A stretch of DNA of 64,000 nucleotides from JAWKRB01 sp041389885. GTDB lineage: Bacteria > Myxococcota_A > Polyangia > Polyangiales > Ga0077539. The position numbers were made by a program, and so were the translations under genes. This document shows positions 38,700 to 46,955 of the stretch, in pieces (within the stretch, counting starts at the first letter, position 1; each line of letters begins with the position of its first letter). The stretch is taken from positions 1-64,000 of the forward strand of contig JAWKRB010000006.1 of the NCBI GenBank assembly GCA_041389885.1, in the 5' to 3' direction. The notes below the pieces were generated by a model. That model ran no database searches. It was not told the origin of the DNA and saw nothing but the letters and a program-made list of their open reading frames with translations.

Positions 38700-40391
38700 A
38701 TGAACGACGCAACCCTCTCCGAACCCCAGCAGCGCCAGGCCGCGGAGCTCGCTCGGGACCTCCGACTCCACCCCCTCGTCGCCCGCGCCCTCGTGCGTCG
38801 CGGCGGCGTGAACCCCGCGCAGCTGAAGCGCTACCTGCACCCGCGCCTCGCGGACCTCACGCGCCCCGACGCCATGGTCGACCGCGAGGTCGCCGCCGAG
38901 CGCCTCGCGCGGGCGATACACCGCCGCGAGCGCGTGGCGGTCTTCGGCGACTACGACGTCGACGGCATCACCAGCGCCGCCCTGCTCACCCGCGCGCTCC
39001 GCGCCATGGGCGCCGAGGTCGCGCCCTTCGTGGCCTCGCGCTTCGACGGCGGATACGGGTTCTCGGGCCCCGCGCTGGAGCGGGTCATGGCCTCGTCGCC
39101 CCGGGTGATCGTGACCTGCGACTGCGGCACCAGCGACCACCCCCGCATCGAGTCGGCCCGCGCCCGCGGCGTCGACGTGATCGTGGTGGACCACCACAAG
39201 GTGCCCGACGAGCCGCTCCCCGCGTTGGCGTTCTTGAACCCGCACCGCCCTGAGTGCGGCTTTCCGTTCAAGCACCTCGCCAGCGTGGGCCTCGCGTTCT
39301 CCATCGCCGCGGCGGTGCGCGCGCGCGTCGACGCGACCCTCGACCTGCGGCCCTACCTCGACCTCGTCGCCCTCGGGACCATCGCCGACGTCGCGCCCCT
39401 CGAGGGCGACAACCGCGTCCTCGTGCGCGCCGGCCTCGCCCGGATCAACGCGGGCGAGTCGTCGCCCGGCGTGCGGGCGCTGCTGCAGCGCGCGAGGCTG
39501 CGACAGCGGCTCTCGGCGAGGGACGTGGCCTTCAACGTCGCGCCGGCGCTCAACGCCCCGGGGAGGCTCGGCGCGGCCACGCCCACGCTCGACCTGCTGC
39601 TCTCCGAGAGCGAGGCCGAGGCCGCTCCCCGCGCGCAGGCGCTGATCGACGCGAACAGCCGGCGCAAGGAGATCTCCGCCGACCTCATCGAGCAGGCCAC
39701 GCGGCAGGTCACCGAGGTCTACGGTCACGAACTCCCCGCGGGCATCGTGCTCGCGGGCGAGGGGTGGCACCACGGCATGGGAGGCATCGTCGCGGGACGC
39801 CTCGTCGACCGCCTCGGCGTCGCGGTCGCGGTCGTCGCCCTCGACGGCGAGGTGGGCGTCGGGAGCGTGCGCGGTCCGCGCGGCACCCGGCTCTACGACG
39901 CCGTCGCGGCGTGTCGAGAGGAGCTCACGGTGTTCGGCGGCCACGACGCCGCCGCGGGGCTCACGGTGCCCAGGGCCCGCATCGACGCGCTCCGCGCGCG
40001 CTTCGGCGAGGCGGTCGAGCGCGCCGGCAGGGTCGAGGTGCGCGACCCGCCGATCGACGCGCGCGTCTTCGAAGCAGACCTCAGCCACGGGCTCGCGCCC
40101 TCGCTCGAGCAGATCGAGCCGACCGGCGAGGGGAACGCCGAGCTGGTCGCCGAGCTGGTCGACGCGACCCTCGCCGAGCTGCGCGTCGTCGCCGAGACGC
40201 ACCTGCGGGCGACCTTCTCCCTCGGTCGAAGGAGCCTCTCGGCCTTTCTGCGCGACGGCGTGGCCACGCGGGCGAGGGGGGAGCTGCCCGCCGTGGGCCA
40301 GCGCGTCGAGGTGGTGGGTCGCCTGCGCCCCGACCCCTGGAGCGGAGACGAGGGCGTGCAGATCGACGTCACCCGCCTGCGCCCGGCCTGA
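38700..40391 (+). CDS. recJ: Single-stranded-DNA-specific exonuclease RecJ
   Basis: The protein has 563 residues. DHH-family motifs: FGDYDVDGITSAALL (motif I), VTCDCGTSDHPR (motif II), VVVDHHKVPDE (motif III, DHH) and LVALGTIADVAPLEGDN (motif IV). The DHHA1 part has GWHHGMGGIVAGRL and FGGHDAAAGLTV, and an OB-like domain follows. RecJ degrades single-stranded DNA 5' to 3' in recombination and mismatch repair, using Mn or Mg. The order secD-secF-recJ is common in bacteria. An ATG at 38662 is in a different frame. The 3' end overlaps the convergent kinase gene by 23 bp. Confidence 0.95.
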   Translation: MNDATLSEPQQRQAAELARDLRLHPLVARALVRRGGVNPAQLKRYLHPRLADLTRPDAMVDREVAAERLARAIHRRERVAVFGDYDVDGITSAALLTRALRAMGAEVAPFVASRFDGGYGFSGPALERVMASSPRVIVTCDCGTSDHPRIESARARGVDVIVVDHHKVPDEPLPALAFLNPHRPECGFPFKHLASVGLAFSIAAAVRARVDATLDLRPYLDLVALGTIADVAPLEGDNRVLVRAGLARINAGESSPGVRALLQRARLRQRLSARDVAFNVAPALNAPGRLGAATPTLDLLLSESEAEAAPRAQALIDANSRRKEISADLIEQATRQVTEVYGHELPAGIVLAGEGWHHGMGGIVAGRLVDRLGVAVAVVALDGEVGVGSVRGPRGTRLYDAVAACREELTVFGGHDAAAGLTVPRARIDALRARFGEAVERAGRVEVRDPPIDARVFEADLSHGLAPSLEQIEPTGEGNAELVAELVDATLAELRVVAETHLRATFSLGRRSLSAFLRDGVATRARGELPAVGQRVEVVGRLRPDPWSGDEGVQIDVTRLRPA

Positions 40392-43300
40392 GCGCCCGCA
40401 GCGCCCGGTGCTCGAGCGGGAGCTCGAGGTACGCCGCGCGCGCCGCCGGGTCACGAATCGACGCGCCCCAGCCCTCGAGCTCGATCCAGGCCTCTTCGGC
40501 GAGGGTGCATCCGTCGGGGTCGCCGAGCTCCGCGAGGGTCGCGGCGCGCACCCAGCGCACGTACGACGCCCCGTCCTCCAGGGCCACGCCCGCGTCGAGG
40601 GCGACGGCGGCCTCGGTGGCGGGGGCGATGGCCGCGACGGGGCCCCGCAGCCTCAGGAGCAGGTGGGCCCGCACCGCGCGCGCGAGGCAGCTCAGCGCGG
40701 GCGCGGCGTTCGACGCGTCGGTGACCTCGATCCAGGCGATGGCGAGGTCGAGGGAGGCGTCGACGCGCGGGTCGAGGGCGCGCGCCCAGCTCGCGTAGAC
40801 CCGCGCGGCGAGGGCCACGGAGGGGAGCCGCGCCCTCTCGGCGAGCAGCGACGCCGCGGCGAAGGCCGAGCGCGACTCGTCGTGCCGCTCGCTCCGCGCG
40901 AGGGTGAAGGCGACGTGCCGCTGCGCCAGGGCCTCGAGCGCGGCGAGGCCGTCGCGGCGCGCGCGGTCCCTCGCCTCGGTGGCGCGGGCGAGGGCCTCGG
41001 GCCACCTCGCCTGTCGGCGCCACGCGACCGACTCGGCCAGGGTGGCGCGCACGAAGCCGTCGCCGTTGCGGTCCTGCGCCGCGCGGGCGCGCGCGGTCTG
41101 CGCGGTGGCCAGCGCGGCCTCGAGGTGTCCCCGCACGAGGGCCGCGGCGCCTCGCACCGCGTCGGTCTCCGCGCCGAGCGCGTCGAGGTCGTCGCCGCTG
41201 AGCCGCGGGTCGGCCGCCGCCTCGTCGAGCAGCGCCAGCGCGTGCTCCGCGTCGCCCCGTGAGACCAGCCAGTCGGCCTGCCGAATCGCCGCGCGGTACC
41301 ACCGCGCGCCGTAGGGCACCGAGCCGACGCCACGGCGCGACGCGCGCACGATCGCCCGCGCGGCGTGCAGCGTCGAGATCGCCGCGTCGACCCGCCCGTC
41401 GAGGTACTGCCCCTCGGCGACGCAGAGCGCGACGCGCAGGCGCTCGTCGGCCGTCGCGCCGGGCAGCGACTCCGCCGCGCGCGCGTCGTCGATGGCCGCC
41501 ACGCCGTCGCCCAGCGCGAAGCTCGCCTCGGCGCGGAGGCAGAGCAGCACGCGTCGCAGGAGGTCCGGCGGCTGTCGACCCAGCGCCCGGGCGACCTGCG
41601 CGCGCACGGCGTCCCAGTGCTGCGCGTGGGCGCTCTCTTCGGCGGCGCGGGCCCACCAGATCGCCGCGGCGTCGTCGCGCTGCGCGCGCTCGTAGTGCTC
41701 CGCCACGGCCGCCGCGCCGACGCGCTGCGTCTGCGCCTCGTCGATGTAGCTCGCCGCGCGCTCGTGCAGGACCCTGAGGTCGGCCTCGGCGATGGACGCG
41801 TACGCCGCGTCGCGGGCGACGGTGTGCCGAAAGCCGTACTCCTCCGCGGCCCTGGCGCGCGCGCCCGACTGCGGCACCACGAAGCCCTCGGCGCGGAGGA
41901 GCGCCAGCGAGCGGGTCATCGTCGCCGCCGACACGGGCTCGAGCAGCCGCTCGACGCCGCCGCGGGTGAAGGTGCGGCCGAACACGCTCGCCGCGCGGAG
42001 CACCCGGCGGGCGTCGAGGTCGAGGTTGTCGAAGCGTCGCTGCACCGCCGCGAGCGCGGTCACCGGCAGCGGCGTGGGGCCCTCGTCCTCGCGGTCGGCC
42101 TCGGCGTGCAAGAGCTCTTCGAGGAAGAGCGGGTTGCCCTCGGCGCGCGCCACCAGCGCGTGGACCCGGCCGCTGTCGGCCTCCGGGCCGAGCACGCGCC
42201 GGGCGGTCTCCATCGCCGCCGCGAGGGGGATCGGGCCGAGGCGCAGGTCCGTGCGCGACACGCCGCGCCACGCGCGCTCGGTGCGCTCCGCCACGGCGCT
42301 GTCAGGGCGGCCGAGCGCGACGGCGGCGAAGGCCTTGCCCTCGAGCACCTTCAGCAAGATCGCCAGGAGCTCCAGGCTGGGCTCGTCGAACCACTGGATG
42401 TCCTCGACCACCAGGAGCTGCGGCGCCCGCTCGCTCACGCTCCGCATCAGCTCAATCGCCGTGGCGCGCAGGCGCTCGTGCATGCGCTGGGGGTCGCGGC
42501 GGGCGGAGCGCAGGGCGGGGGTGGGCTGCTCGCTCCAGGAGACGCGGGCGAGCTCGCCGACGAACTCCGGCGCCACGTCGGCGCGCAGCCGGTCGACGAA
42601 GGCGTGGAGGCGCCTGCGCCGCTCCTCGAGGGGGGCGGTGTCGTCGATGCCGGCCTGCTCGCGGAGCGCGCGCCCGAGCACGCCGAGGGGCGTCGACGCG
42701 AGCATCGTGTCTCCGCGAACGACCAGCACGCCGGGGCCGCGAGCGCCCGCGGGGACGCGCTCGGCGAGGCTCGCGCAGACGGCCTGCGCGAGGCGGGTCT
42801 TGCCCGTGCCGGTCTCTCCCCAGACCGCGACAAGGCGCGGCGCGCGCTGCACCCAGGCGTCGTGCAAGATGCCCGTGATGAGCTCGAGCTCGTGGCTCCG
42901 CCCTGGGGGCGCGAGGAGCGCCGCGGGCAGCCCGCTCGCGGGCACCCAGGGCGGCGGCGTGGCGTCGTCGCCGAGGACCATCCCCTTGCGGCGGCTCGAC
43001 ACGGCGAAGCGCGACGAGAGCACCACCGCGGTGGGCTCGTCGAGGCGCACCTCGCCCTCGCGCGCGGTGGTGAGCAGCGTCGCCACCCGCCGCAGGGGGT
43101 CGCCCTCGAGCGCCGCGCCCGCGCGCCAGGTCATCCCCGCCACGAGGGCCATGCGCACGCCGGGCCGGCGCGCCGCCTGCGCGGCCTGGGCGGCGCGCAC
43201 GATCTCGTCCCCGCGGGTTCGCTGGTCGCCGAAGACGCCGTCGAGGGAGAGCCCGCTGCGCCGTTCGACGCGCCCGCCCCGCGACTCGATGGCCTCGGCC

Positions 43301-44238
43301 AGGGCGTTGAGCGCCGCGCCGGCGTCGCCCTGGAGCACCTGCGCGCGGAGGAGCACGCGCACCCGGCGCTCGTCCTCGGCGATGCGCGGACCGATGCGCA
43401 GCCCGTCGGGGCGCGTGGCGAGCGGGTCGAGGAGCGCGGTGGCCTCTTCGACGAGGTCGAGCACGTGCGCGGGGCGTCGCGAAGGGTCCTTGGCGAAGCA
43501 GCGGTCGAGGAGCGCGTCGAGGGCGCCCGGCAGGTCGGGGCGCGACGCGCGGAGCCTGGGTGGCGCCTCGCTGAGCACCTGGCGGAGCACGGTGACGGTG
43601 TCGGTCCCCTGAAAGGGTCGCTGCCCGGTGAGGAGCTCGTAGAAGACCACCGAGAGGGCGTAGAGGTCCGAGGCGGCGGTGGGCTCCTCGCCGCGCACCT
43701 GCTCGGGGGAGATGTACACCGGGCTGCCGATGACGAGGTCTTGCCCCGTGAGCGCGAGGTCCCCGCTCGCGAGGGCGATGCCGAGGTCCAGGAGCTTCAC
43801 CGAGCGCCCGTCCTCCCCCTCGGCGAGGAACATGTTCGACGGCTTCACGTCGCGGTGGAGGATCCCCGCCTCGTGCAGCGCGGCCAGGCCGAGGGCGGCC
43901 TCACGGATCACTCGCAGCACCTCGAAATCCGAGATCCTCCCTCGCGAGATTCGCTCGTCGACGGTCTCGCCTCGGAGCCACTCCGTGACCAGGCAGAAGC
44001 GCCCCTCGCTGTCGGCGCCGTGGGTCACGTACGAGACGAGGTGCGGGCTCTGGATGTCTGCGAGGAGCCTCGCCTCGCGCTCGAAGCGTGCCCGCGCCAC
44101 GGGGTCGCCGAAATCAGCGCGCAGGCGCTTCACCGCGACCGCGCGGCCCGTGGCGAGGTCGACCCCGCGGAAGACCTCCGCGGAGCCGCCAGAGCCGACG
44201 AGATCCTCAAGGATGATCCGGCCTTCGAGTGACTCCAT
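40369..44238 (-). CDS. Ser/Thr protein kinase fused to AAA/NACHT-like ATPase and TPR array
   Basis: The protein has 1289 residues from the ATG at 44238. The kinase (1-290) is intact: VGSGGSAEVF loop, AVKRL lysine, HRDVKPSN, LLDLGIAL (DLG replaces DFG) and YISPEQ. Residues about 300-410 resemble a class III cyclase remnant (LSLDGVFGDQRTRGDEIVRA) without the metal Asp pair. A STAND-type ATPase follows, with WGETGTGKTRLAQ (Walker A, near 471) and LLVVEDIQWFDE (Walker B), then TPR-like helices to the end. This layout is typical of myxobacterial signalling kinases that combine phosphorylation with nucleotide-driven assembly. The target is unknown. It overlaps recJ tail to tail. Confidence 0.9.
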   Translation of the reverse strand: MESLEGRIILEDLVGSGGSAEVFRGVDLATGRAVAVKRLRADFGDPVARARFEREARLLADIQSPHLVSYVTHGADSEGRFCLVTEWLRGETVDERISRGRISDFEVLRVIREAALGLAALHEAGILHRDVKPSNMFLAEGEDGRSVKLLDLGIALASGDLALTGQDLVIGSPVYISPEQVRGEEPTAASDLYALSVVFYELLTGQRPFQGTDTVTVLRQVLSEAPPRLRASRPDLPGALDALLDRCFAKDPSRRPAHVLDLVEEATALLDPLATRPDGLRIGPRIAEDERRVRVLLRAQVLQGDAGAALNALAEAIESRGGRVERRSGLSLDGVFGDQRTRGDEIVRAAQAAQAARRPGVRMALVAGMTWRAGAALEGDPLRRVATLLTTAREGEVRLDEPTAVVLSSRFAVSSRRKGMVLGDDATPPPWVPASGLPAALLAPPGRSHELELITGILHDAWVQRAPRLVAVWGETGTGKTRLAQAVCASLAERVPAGARGPGVLVVRGDTMLASTPLGVLGRALREQAGIDDTAPLEERRRRLHAFVDRLRADVAPEFVGELARVSWSEQPTPALRSARRDPQRMHERLRATAIELMRSVSERAPQLLVVEDIQWFDEPSLELLAILLKVLEGKAFAAVALGRPDSAVAERTERAWRGVSRTDLRLGPIPLAAAMETARRVLGPEADSGRVHALVARAEGNPLFLEELLHAEADREDEGPTPLPVTALAAVQRRFDNLDLDARRVLRAASVFGRTFTRGGVERLLEPVSAATMTRSLALLRAEGFVVPQSGARARAAEEYGFRHTVARDAAYASIAEADLRVLHERAASYIDEAQTQRVGAAAVAEHYERAQRDDAAAIWWARAAEESAHAQHWDAVRAQVARALGRQPPDLLRRVLLCLRAEASFALGDGVAAIDDARAAESLPGATADERLRVALCVAEGQYLDGRVDAAISTLHAARAIVRASRRGVGSVPYGARWYRAAIRQADWLVSRGDAEHALALLDEAAADPRLSGDDLDALGAETDAVRGAAALVRGHLEAALATAQTARARAAQDRNGDGFVRATLAESVAWRRQARWPEALARATEARDRARRDGLAALEALAQRHVAFTLARSERHDESRSAFAAASLLAERARLPSVALAARVYASWARALDPRVDASLDLAIAWIEVTDASNAAPALSCLARAVRAHLLLRLRGPVAAIAPATEAAVALDAGVALEDGASYVRWVRAATLAELGDPDGCTLAEEAWIELEGWGASIRDPAARAAYLELPLEHRALRALRPGAGG

Positions 44239-44322
44239 GCGCGACTGCGCCCCGGAGCATCGCACGGACCGGCCGCGACGTGGACGCTCGTCGCAGCATG
44301 CGGTATCGCAGGAGCAGCCGAC

Positions 44323-44841
44323 ATGGGACCGACCGCTCGCCTCCTCTCCGCTGCGCTCCTCGCCGCCCTGCTCGGCTGCGCGAGGGTGCCTCGCCCGAGC
44401 TACTCCTTCGACCCGCAGAACGGGGGGTGGGAGCTCGACGAGCACACCCTCGTGCAGGGCGTGAACAACGAGCGCTTTCGCCACCCGGTGCACACCGAGC
44501 GCCTCGAGCTCTTCGAGGTCGCCCGCGCCGCGCCCGCGCCGACCAGCGCGGCCTTCGGCGGGCTGCAGAACCTCTCCCGCGCGCTGCCCCCCCTGGGCAC
44601 GGTCACCGCCGCGCCGCGCCCCCTCGGCGATGACCGCGTCGGCAACATGGCCGGCTACTGGATCGAGCAGCACGGCCGCGAGGGCGACGAGCAGGTGCGC
44701 GCGGCGACCTTCGTGCTCCCCGCGGGCGGCAGGCACTTCCTCGCGCGCATGTCGTCGCGCGAGGACGAGGTGCCGCAGCTCCAGGGCTGGCTCCGCGACC
44801 TGCTCCTGCGCGAGATTCGCTTCCCCGTCAGCGCGCGCTGA
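44323..44841 (+). CDS. Hypothetical lipoprotein
   Basis: The protein has 172 residues. The signal LLSAALLAALLGC gives Cys19. AGGAG (44310-44314) lies 8 nt before the ATG. The mature part has no recognised family; it contains AGYWIEQHGREGDEQVRAATF and a hydrophilic C-terminus. It is read divergently from the kinase gene and ends 14 bp inside the convergent VOC gene. Confidence 0.78.
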   Translation: MGPTARLLSAALLAALLGCARVPRPSYSFDPQNGGWELDEHTLVQGVNNERFRHPVHTERLELFEVARAAPAPTSAAFGGLQNLSRALPPLGTVTAAPRPLGDDRVGNMAGYWIEQHGREGDEQVRAATFVLPAGGRHFLARMSSREDEVPQLQGWLRDLLLREIRFPVSAR

Positions 44842-45193
44842 CCGCCGCGTCGAGGTCAAAGGCCGACACGCCCACCCTCCGACCCTCGGGGTCGCGCACG
44901 TAGGTGGTGTAGTCCGTCTCGCGCTCGATGGGCACGCCGAGCGCGGCGCACCGCGCGCGAAACCCTTCGCGCCCCGCGGCGTCGACGCGCAGCGCGAAGA
45001 AGTCCATCCCGCCGGCGGGGGGCGCGGGCTCTCCCTCCTCGGCGCGCTCCAGCATGAGCACCGCGCCGCCGAGGTCGAGCCACACCGCGCGCGCGCCGTC
45101 GCGGCGCACCGCGCGCAGGTCGAAGAGCGACGTCCAGAAGGCCTCGGCCGCGCGCAGGTCAATGCTGCGCAGCGCGATGTGATGCAGGCTCAT
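44828..45193 (-). CDS. VOC (glyoxalase/bleomycin-resistance) family protein
   Basis: The protein has 121 residues, one vicinal-oxygen-chelate domain made of two beta-alpha-beta-beta-beta units. LHHIALRSIDLRAAEAFWTS is the usual start with a metal-type His, and DYTTYVRDPEGRRVGVSAFD is the usual end (..DPdGn.ie). VOC proteins include lyases, dioxygenases and binding proteins, so the substrate cannot be given. The 55-bp gap to prmA holds the prmA promoter. Confidence 0.85.
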   Translation of the reverse strand: MSLHHIALRSIDLRAAEAFWTSLFDLRAVRRDGARAVWLDLGGAVLMLERAEEGEPAPPAGGMDFFALRVDAAGREGFRARCAALGVPIERETDYTTYVRDPEGRRVGVSAFDLDAAVSAR

Positions 45194-45211
45194 GACCGCG
45201 AGGGTAGCGCG

Positions 45212-45241
45212 TTGACGCGCCGTCGGCGGCGTCCGTAGAGT
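45212..45241 (+). promoter_or_regulatory. Sigma70-like promoter of prmA-rsmE (leaderless geometry)
   Basis: TTGACG (45212-45217), an 18-bp spacer and TAGAGT (45236-45241) are followed by 7 nt and the GTG start at 45249. The transcript should begin at or next to the start codon. Confidence 0.55.
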
Positions 45242-45248
45242 CCGCGCC

Positions 45249-46115
45249 GTGTCAGACGAACCTACGCGCTACGCGACGCTCACGGTCGATTGCTCCCCCG
45301 AGCAGGTCGACGTGCTCCTGGGCCGGCTCACCCTCCTCGGCGCCGAGGGGATCGAGCAGCGAGACCCCACGACCCTCACCAAGGGCGGCGCCCTCGGCGC
45401 GACGCTGATCGCGTGCTTCGGCACCGAGGCCGAGGCCCAGGAGGCGCTCCGCGCGCTCGACGGCGGGGTCGAGGCGGTCGTGGCCGTCGTCGAGGGCGAC
45501 GCCTGGCGCGACGCGTGGAAGGAGCACTGGCAGCCCGCGCACCTCACCGACCGGGTGGTGGTGATCCCGAGCTGGACGACCTACGCGCTCGCGCCCGGCG
45601 AGATCGCGCTCTCGATGGACCCGGGGCGGGCCTTTGGGACCGGGCAGCACGCGAGCACCCGCCTCGCCGCGAGGGCCCTCGAGCGCCACCTCGCGGCGAG
45701 GAGCGAGCCGCTGCTCATCGACCTGGGCTGCGGCTCGGGGATCCTCTCGTTCGTCGCGCTGCTCCACGGCGTGCCCCGCGCCATCGCCTGCGACATCGAC
45801 GACGAGTCGGTCGTCTCGGTGGTCGAGAACGCGGGACCGCTCGGGCTGCTCCCGCGGCTCGACGCGCGGGTCGGCGGGTTCGAGGTCGTGCCCGAGCGCG
45901 CGGCGTTGGTGGTCGCGAACATCGAGGCCGTCGTGCTCGTGCCCGAGGCCCCCGCCGTGGCCGAGAAGGTGCTGCCAGGCGGGAGGCTGATCCTGTCGGG
46001 GATCCTCTGCACGCAGCGCGACGAGGTGGTGCGGCGGTACGAGTCGCTGGGCTTCACCTTCGACCGCGCGGAGGTGGAGGGCGACTGGACCGCGCCGGAA
46101 TTCCTGCGGCCGTGA
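45249..46115 (+). CDS. prmA: Ribosomal protein L11 methyltransferase
   Basis: The protein has 288 residues from the GTG at 45249. WRDAWKEHWQPAHLTDRVVV and SMDPGRAFGTGQHASTRL are PrmA signatures. LLIDLGCGSGILSFVALL is the AdoMet motif I. VVANIEAVVLVP corresponds to the family's NI.a..L segment. It trimethylates amino groups of ribosomal protein L11. The stop overlaps the rsmE start (GTGA). Confidence 0.92.
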   Translation: MSDEPTRYATLTVDCSPEQVDVLLGRLTLLGAEGIEQRDPTTLTKGGALGATLIACFGTEAEAQEALRALDGGVEAVVAVVEGDAWRDAWKEHWQPAHLTDRVVVIPSWTTYALAPGEIALSMDPGRAFGTGQHASTRLAARALERHLAARSEPLLIDLGCGSGILSFVALLHGVPRAIACDIDDESVVSVVENAGPLGLLPRLDARVGGFEVVPERAALVVANIEAVVLVPEAPAVAEKVLPGGRLILSGILCTQRDEVVRRYESLGFTFDRAEVEGDWTAPEFLRP

Positions 46116-46867
46116 CCTCCCGCGTCCTCGTCGACCCGGCCGAGCTGCGCGAAGACCGCGTGCGCGTGGAGGGCGACCGCGCGCACCACCTCCGACGGGT
46201 GTCGCGGGTGCGAGACGGCGAGCGGGTGGTGCTCTTCGTCGGCGAGGGGCGAGAGCGAGACGCCGAGGTGCTGCGGGCCGACGCCAGGGGCGTGGTGCTC
46301 GTGGCGAGCTCCGAGCCTCGCGACGGCGTGCGCCGCGACGCCGCGCGGGTGACGTGGCTCCAGGGCGTGCCGAAGGGCGACAAGCTCGACGCCATCGCCC
46401 GGCAGGCCACCGAGCTCGGCGTCGAACGGATCGTGCCCGTGTGGACCCGCCGGTCGGTGCCCGTCGAGCGCTCCGACCGCGTGGGCGCGCGCCACGAGCG
46501 CCTGCGCCGCGTCGTCGAAGAGGCCGCGCGGCAGTGCGGGCGCGCCGACATCCCCGCCGTCGATCCCCCCTGCGACCTCGCCACGGCCCTCGCGGCGGCC
46601 TCGCGCTGCGCCCTGCGGCTCGTGGCGTGGGAGCGGGCGTCGCGCCCCCTGGAGGCGCTCCCAGACCCCGCGGGCGGCGGCGTCGCGGTGCTCGCTGGGC
46701 CCGAGGGCGGGATCTCCGACGAGGAGGCGCGGCAGGCCGAGGCGCTGGGCTGGGTGTGCGTGTCGCTGGGGCCGAGGATTCTTCGGGCGGAGACGGTCGC
46801 GCCGGCCCTGCTCGCGGTGCTCTCTGCGCGCTGGGGTGACCTCCGCGGCGGGGCGGGCCAGGGCTGA
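46112..46867 (+). CDS. rsmE: 16S rRNA (uracil(1498)-N(3))-methyltransferase
   Basis: The protein has 251 residues from the GTG at 46112, which overlaps the prmA stop by 4 nt. The N-terminal PUA-like part (HHLRRVSRVRDGERVVLFVG) precedes the SPOUT domain. LAGPEGGISDEEARQAEALG and LGPRILRAETVAPALLAVL form the trefoil-knot AdoMet site. It methylates U1498 of 16S rRNA. prmA-rsmE pairing is common in bacteria. Confidence 0.93.
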   Translation: MTSRVLVDPAELREDRVRVEGDRAHHLRRVSRVRDGERVVLFVGEGRERDAEVLRADARGVVLVASSEPRDGVRRDAARVTWLQGVPKGDKLDAIARQATELGVERIVPVWTRRSVPVERSDRVGARHERLRRVVEEAARQCGRADIPAVDPPCDLATALAAASRCALRLVAWERASRPLEALPDPAGGGVAVLAGPEGGISDEEARQAEALGWVCVSLGPRILRAETVAPALLAVLSARWGDLRGGAGQG

Positions 46868-46908
46868 GTCCCGCGCCGGGATGATTCTCGCGGGACGGCG
46901 ATGCCGCG

Positions 46909-46937
46909 TTGACAGCGCCGCGATGAGTTTGCGATCT
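46909..46937 (+). promoter_or_regulatory. Possible promoter of the MshEN-HEAT gene
   Basis: A perfect TTGACA (46909-46914) is followed after 17 bp by CGATCT (46932-46937), a weak -10. If used, the transcript would start near 46944, after the ATG at 46923. This favours the ATG at 46956 as the start. Confidence 0.32.
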
Positions 46938-46955
46938 TCGGTCCCGCGTCAGACG

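Noticed and set aside
38662..38700. ATG at 38662 as the recJ start
   Set aside because: It is in another frame from recJ and leads to no RecJ sequence. The ATG at 38700 is in frame with all DHH motifs.
43180..43420. Active class III adenylate/guanylate cyclase domain in the kinase-AAA protein
   Set aside because: The metal-binding Asp pair and transition-state residues are not found, so only a degenerate fold is plausible.
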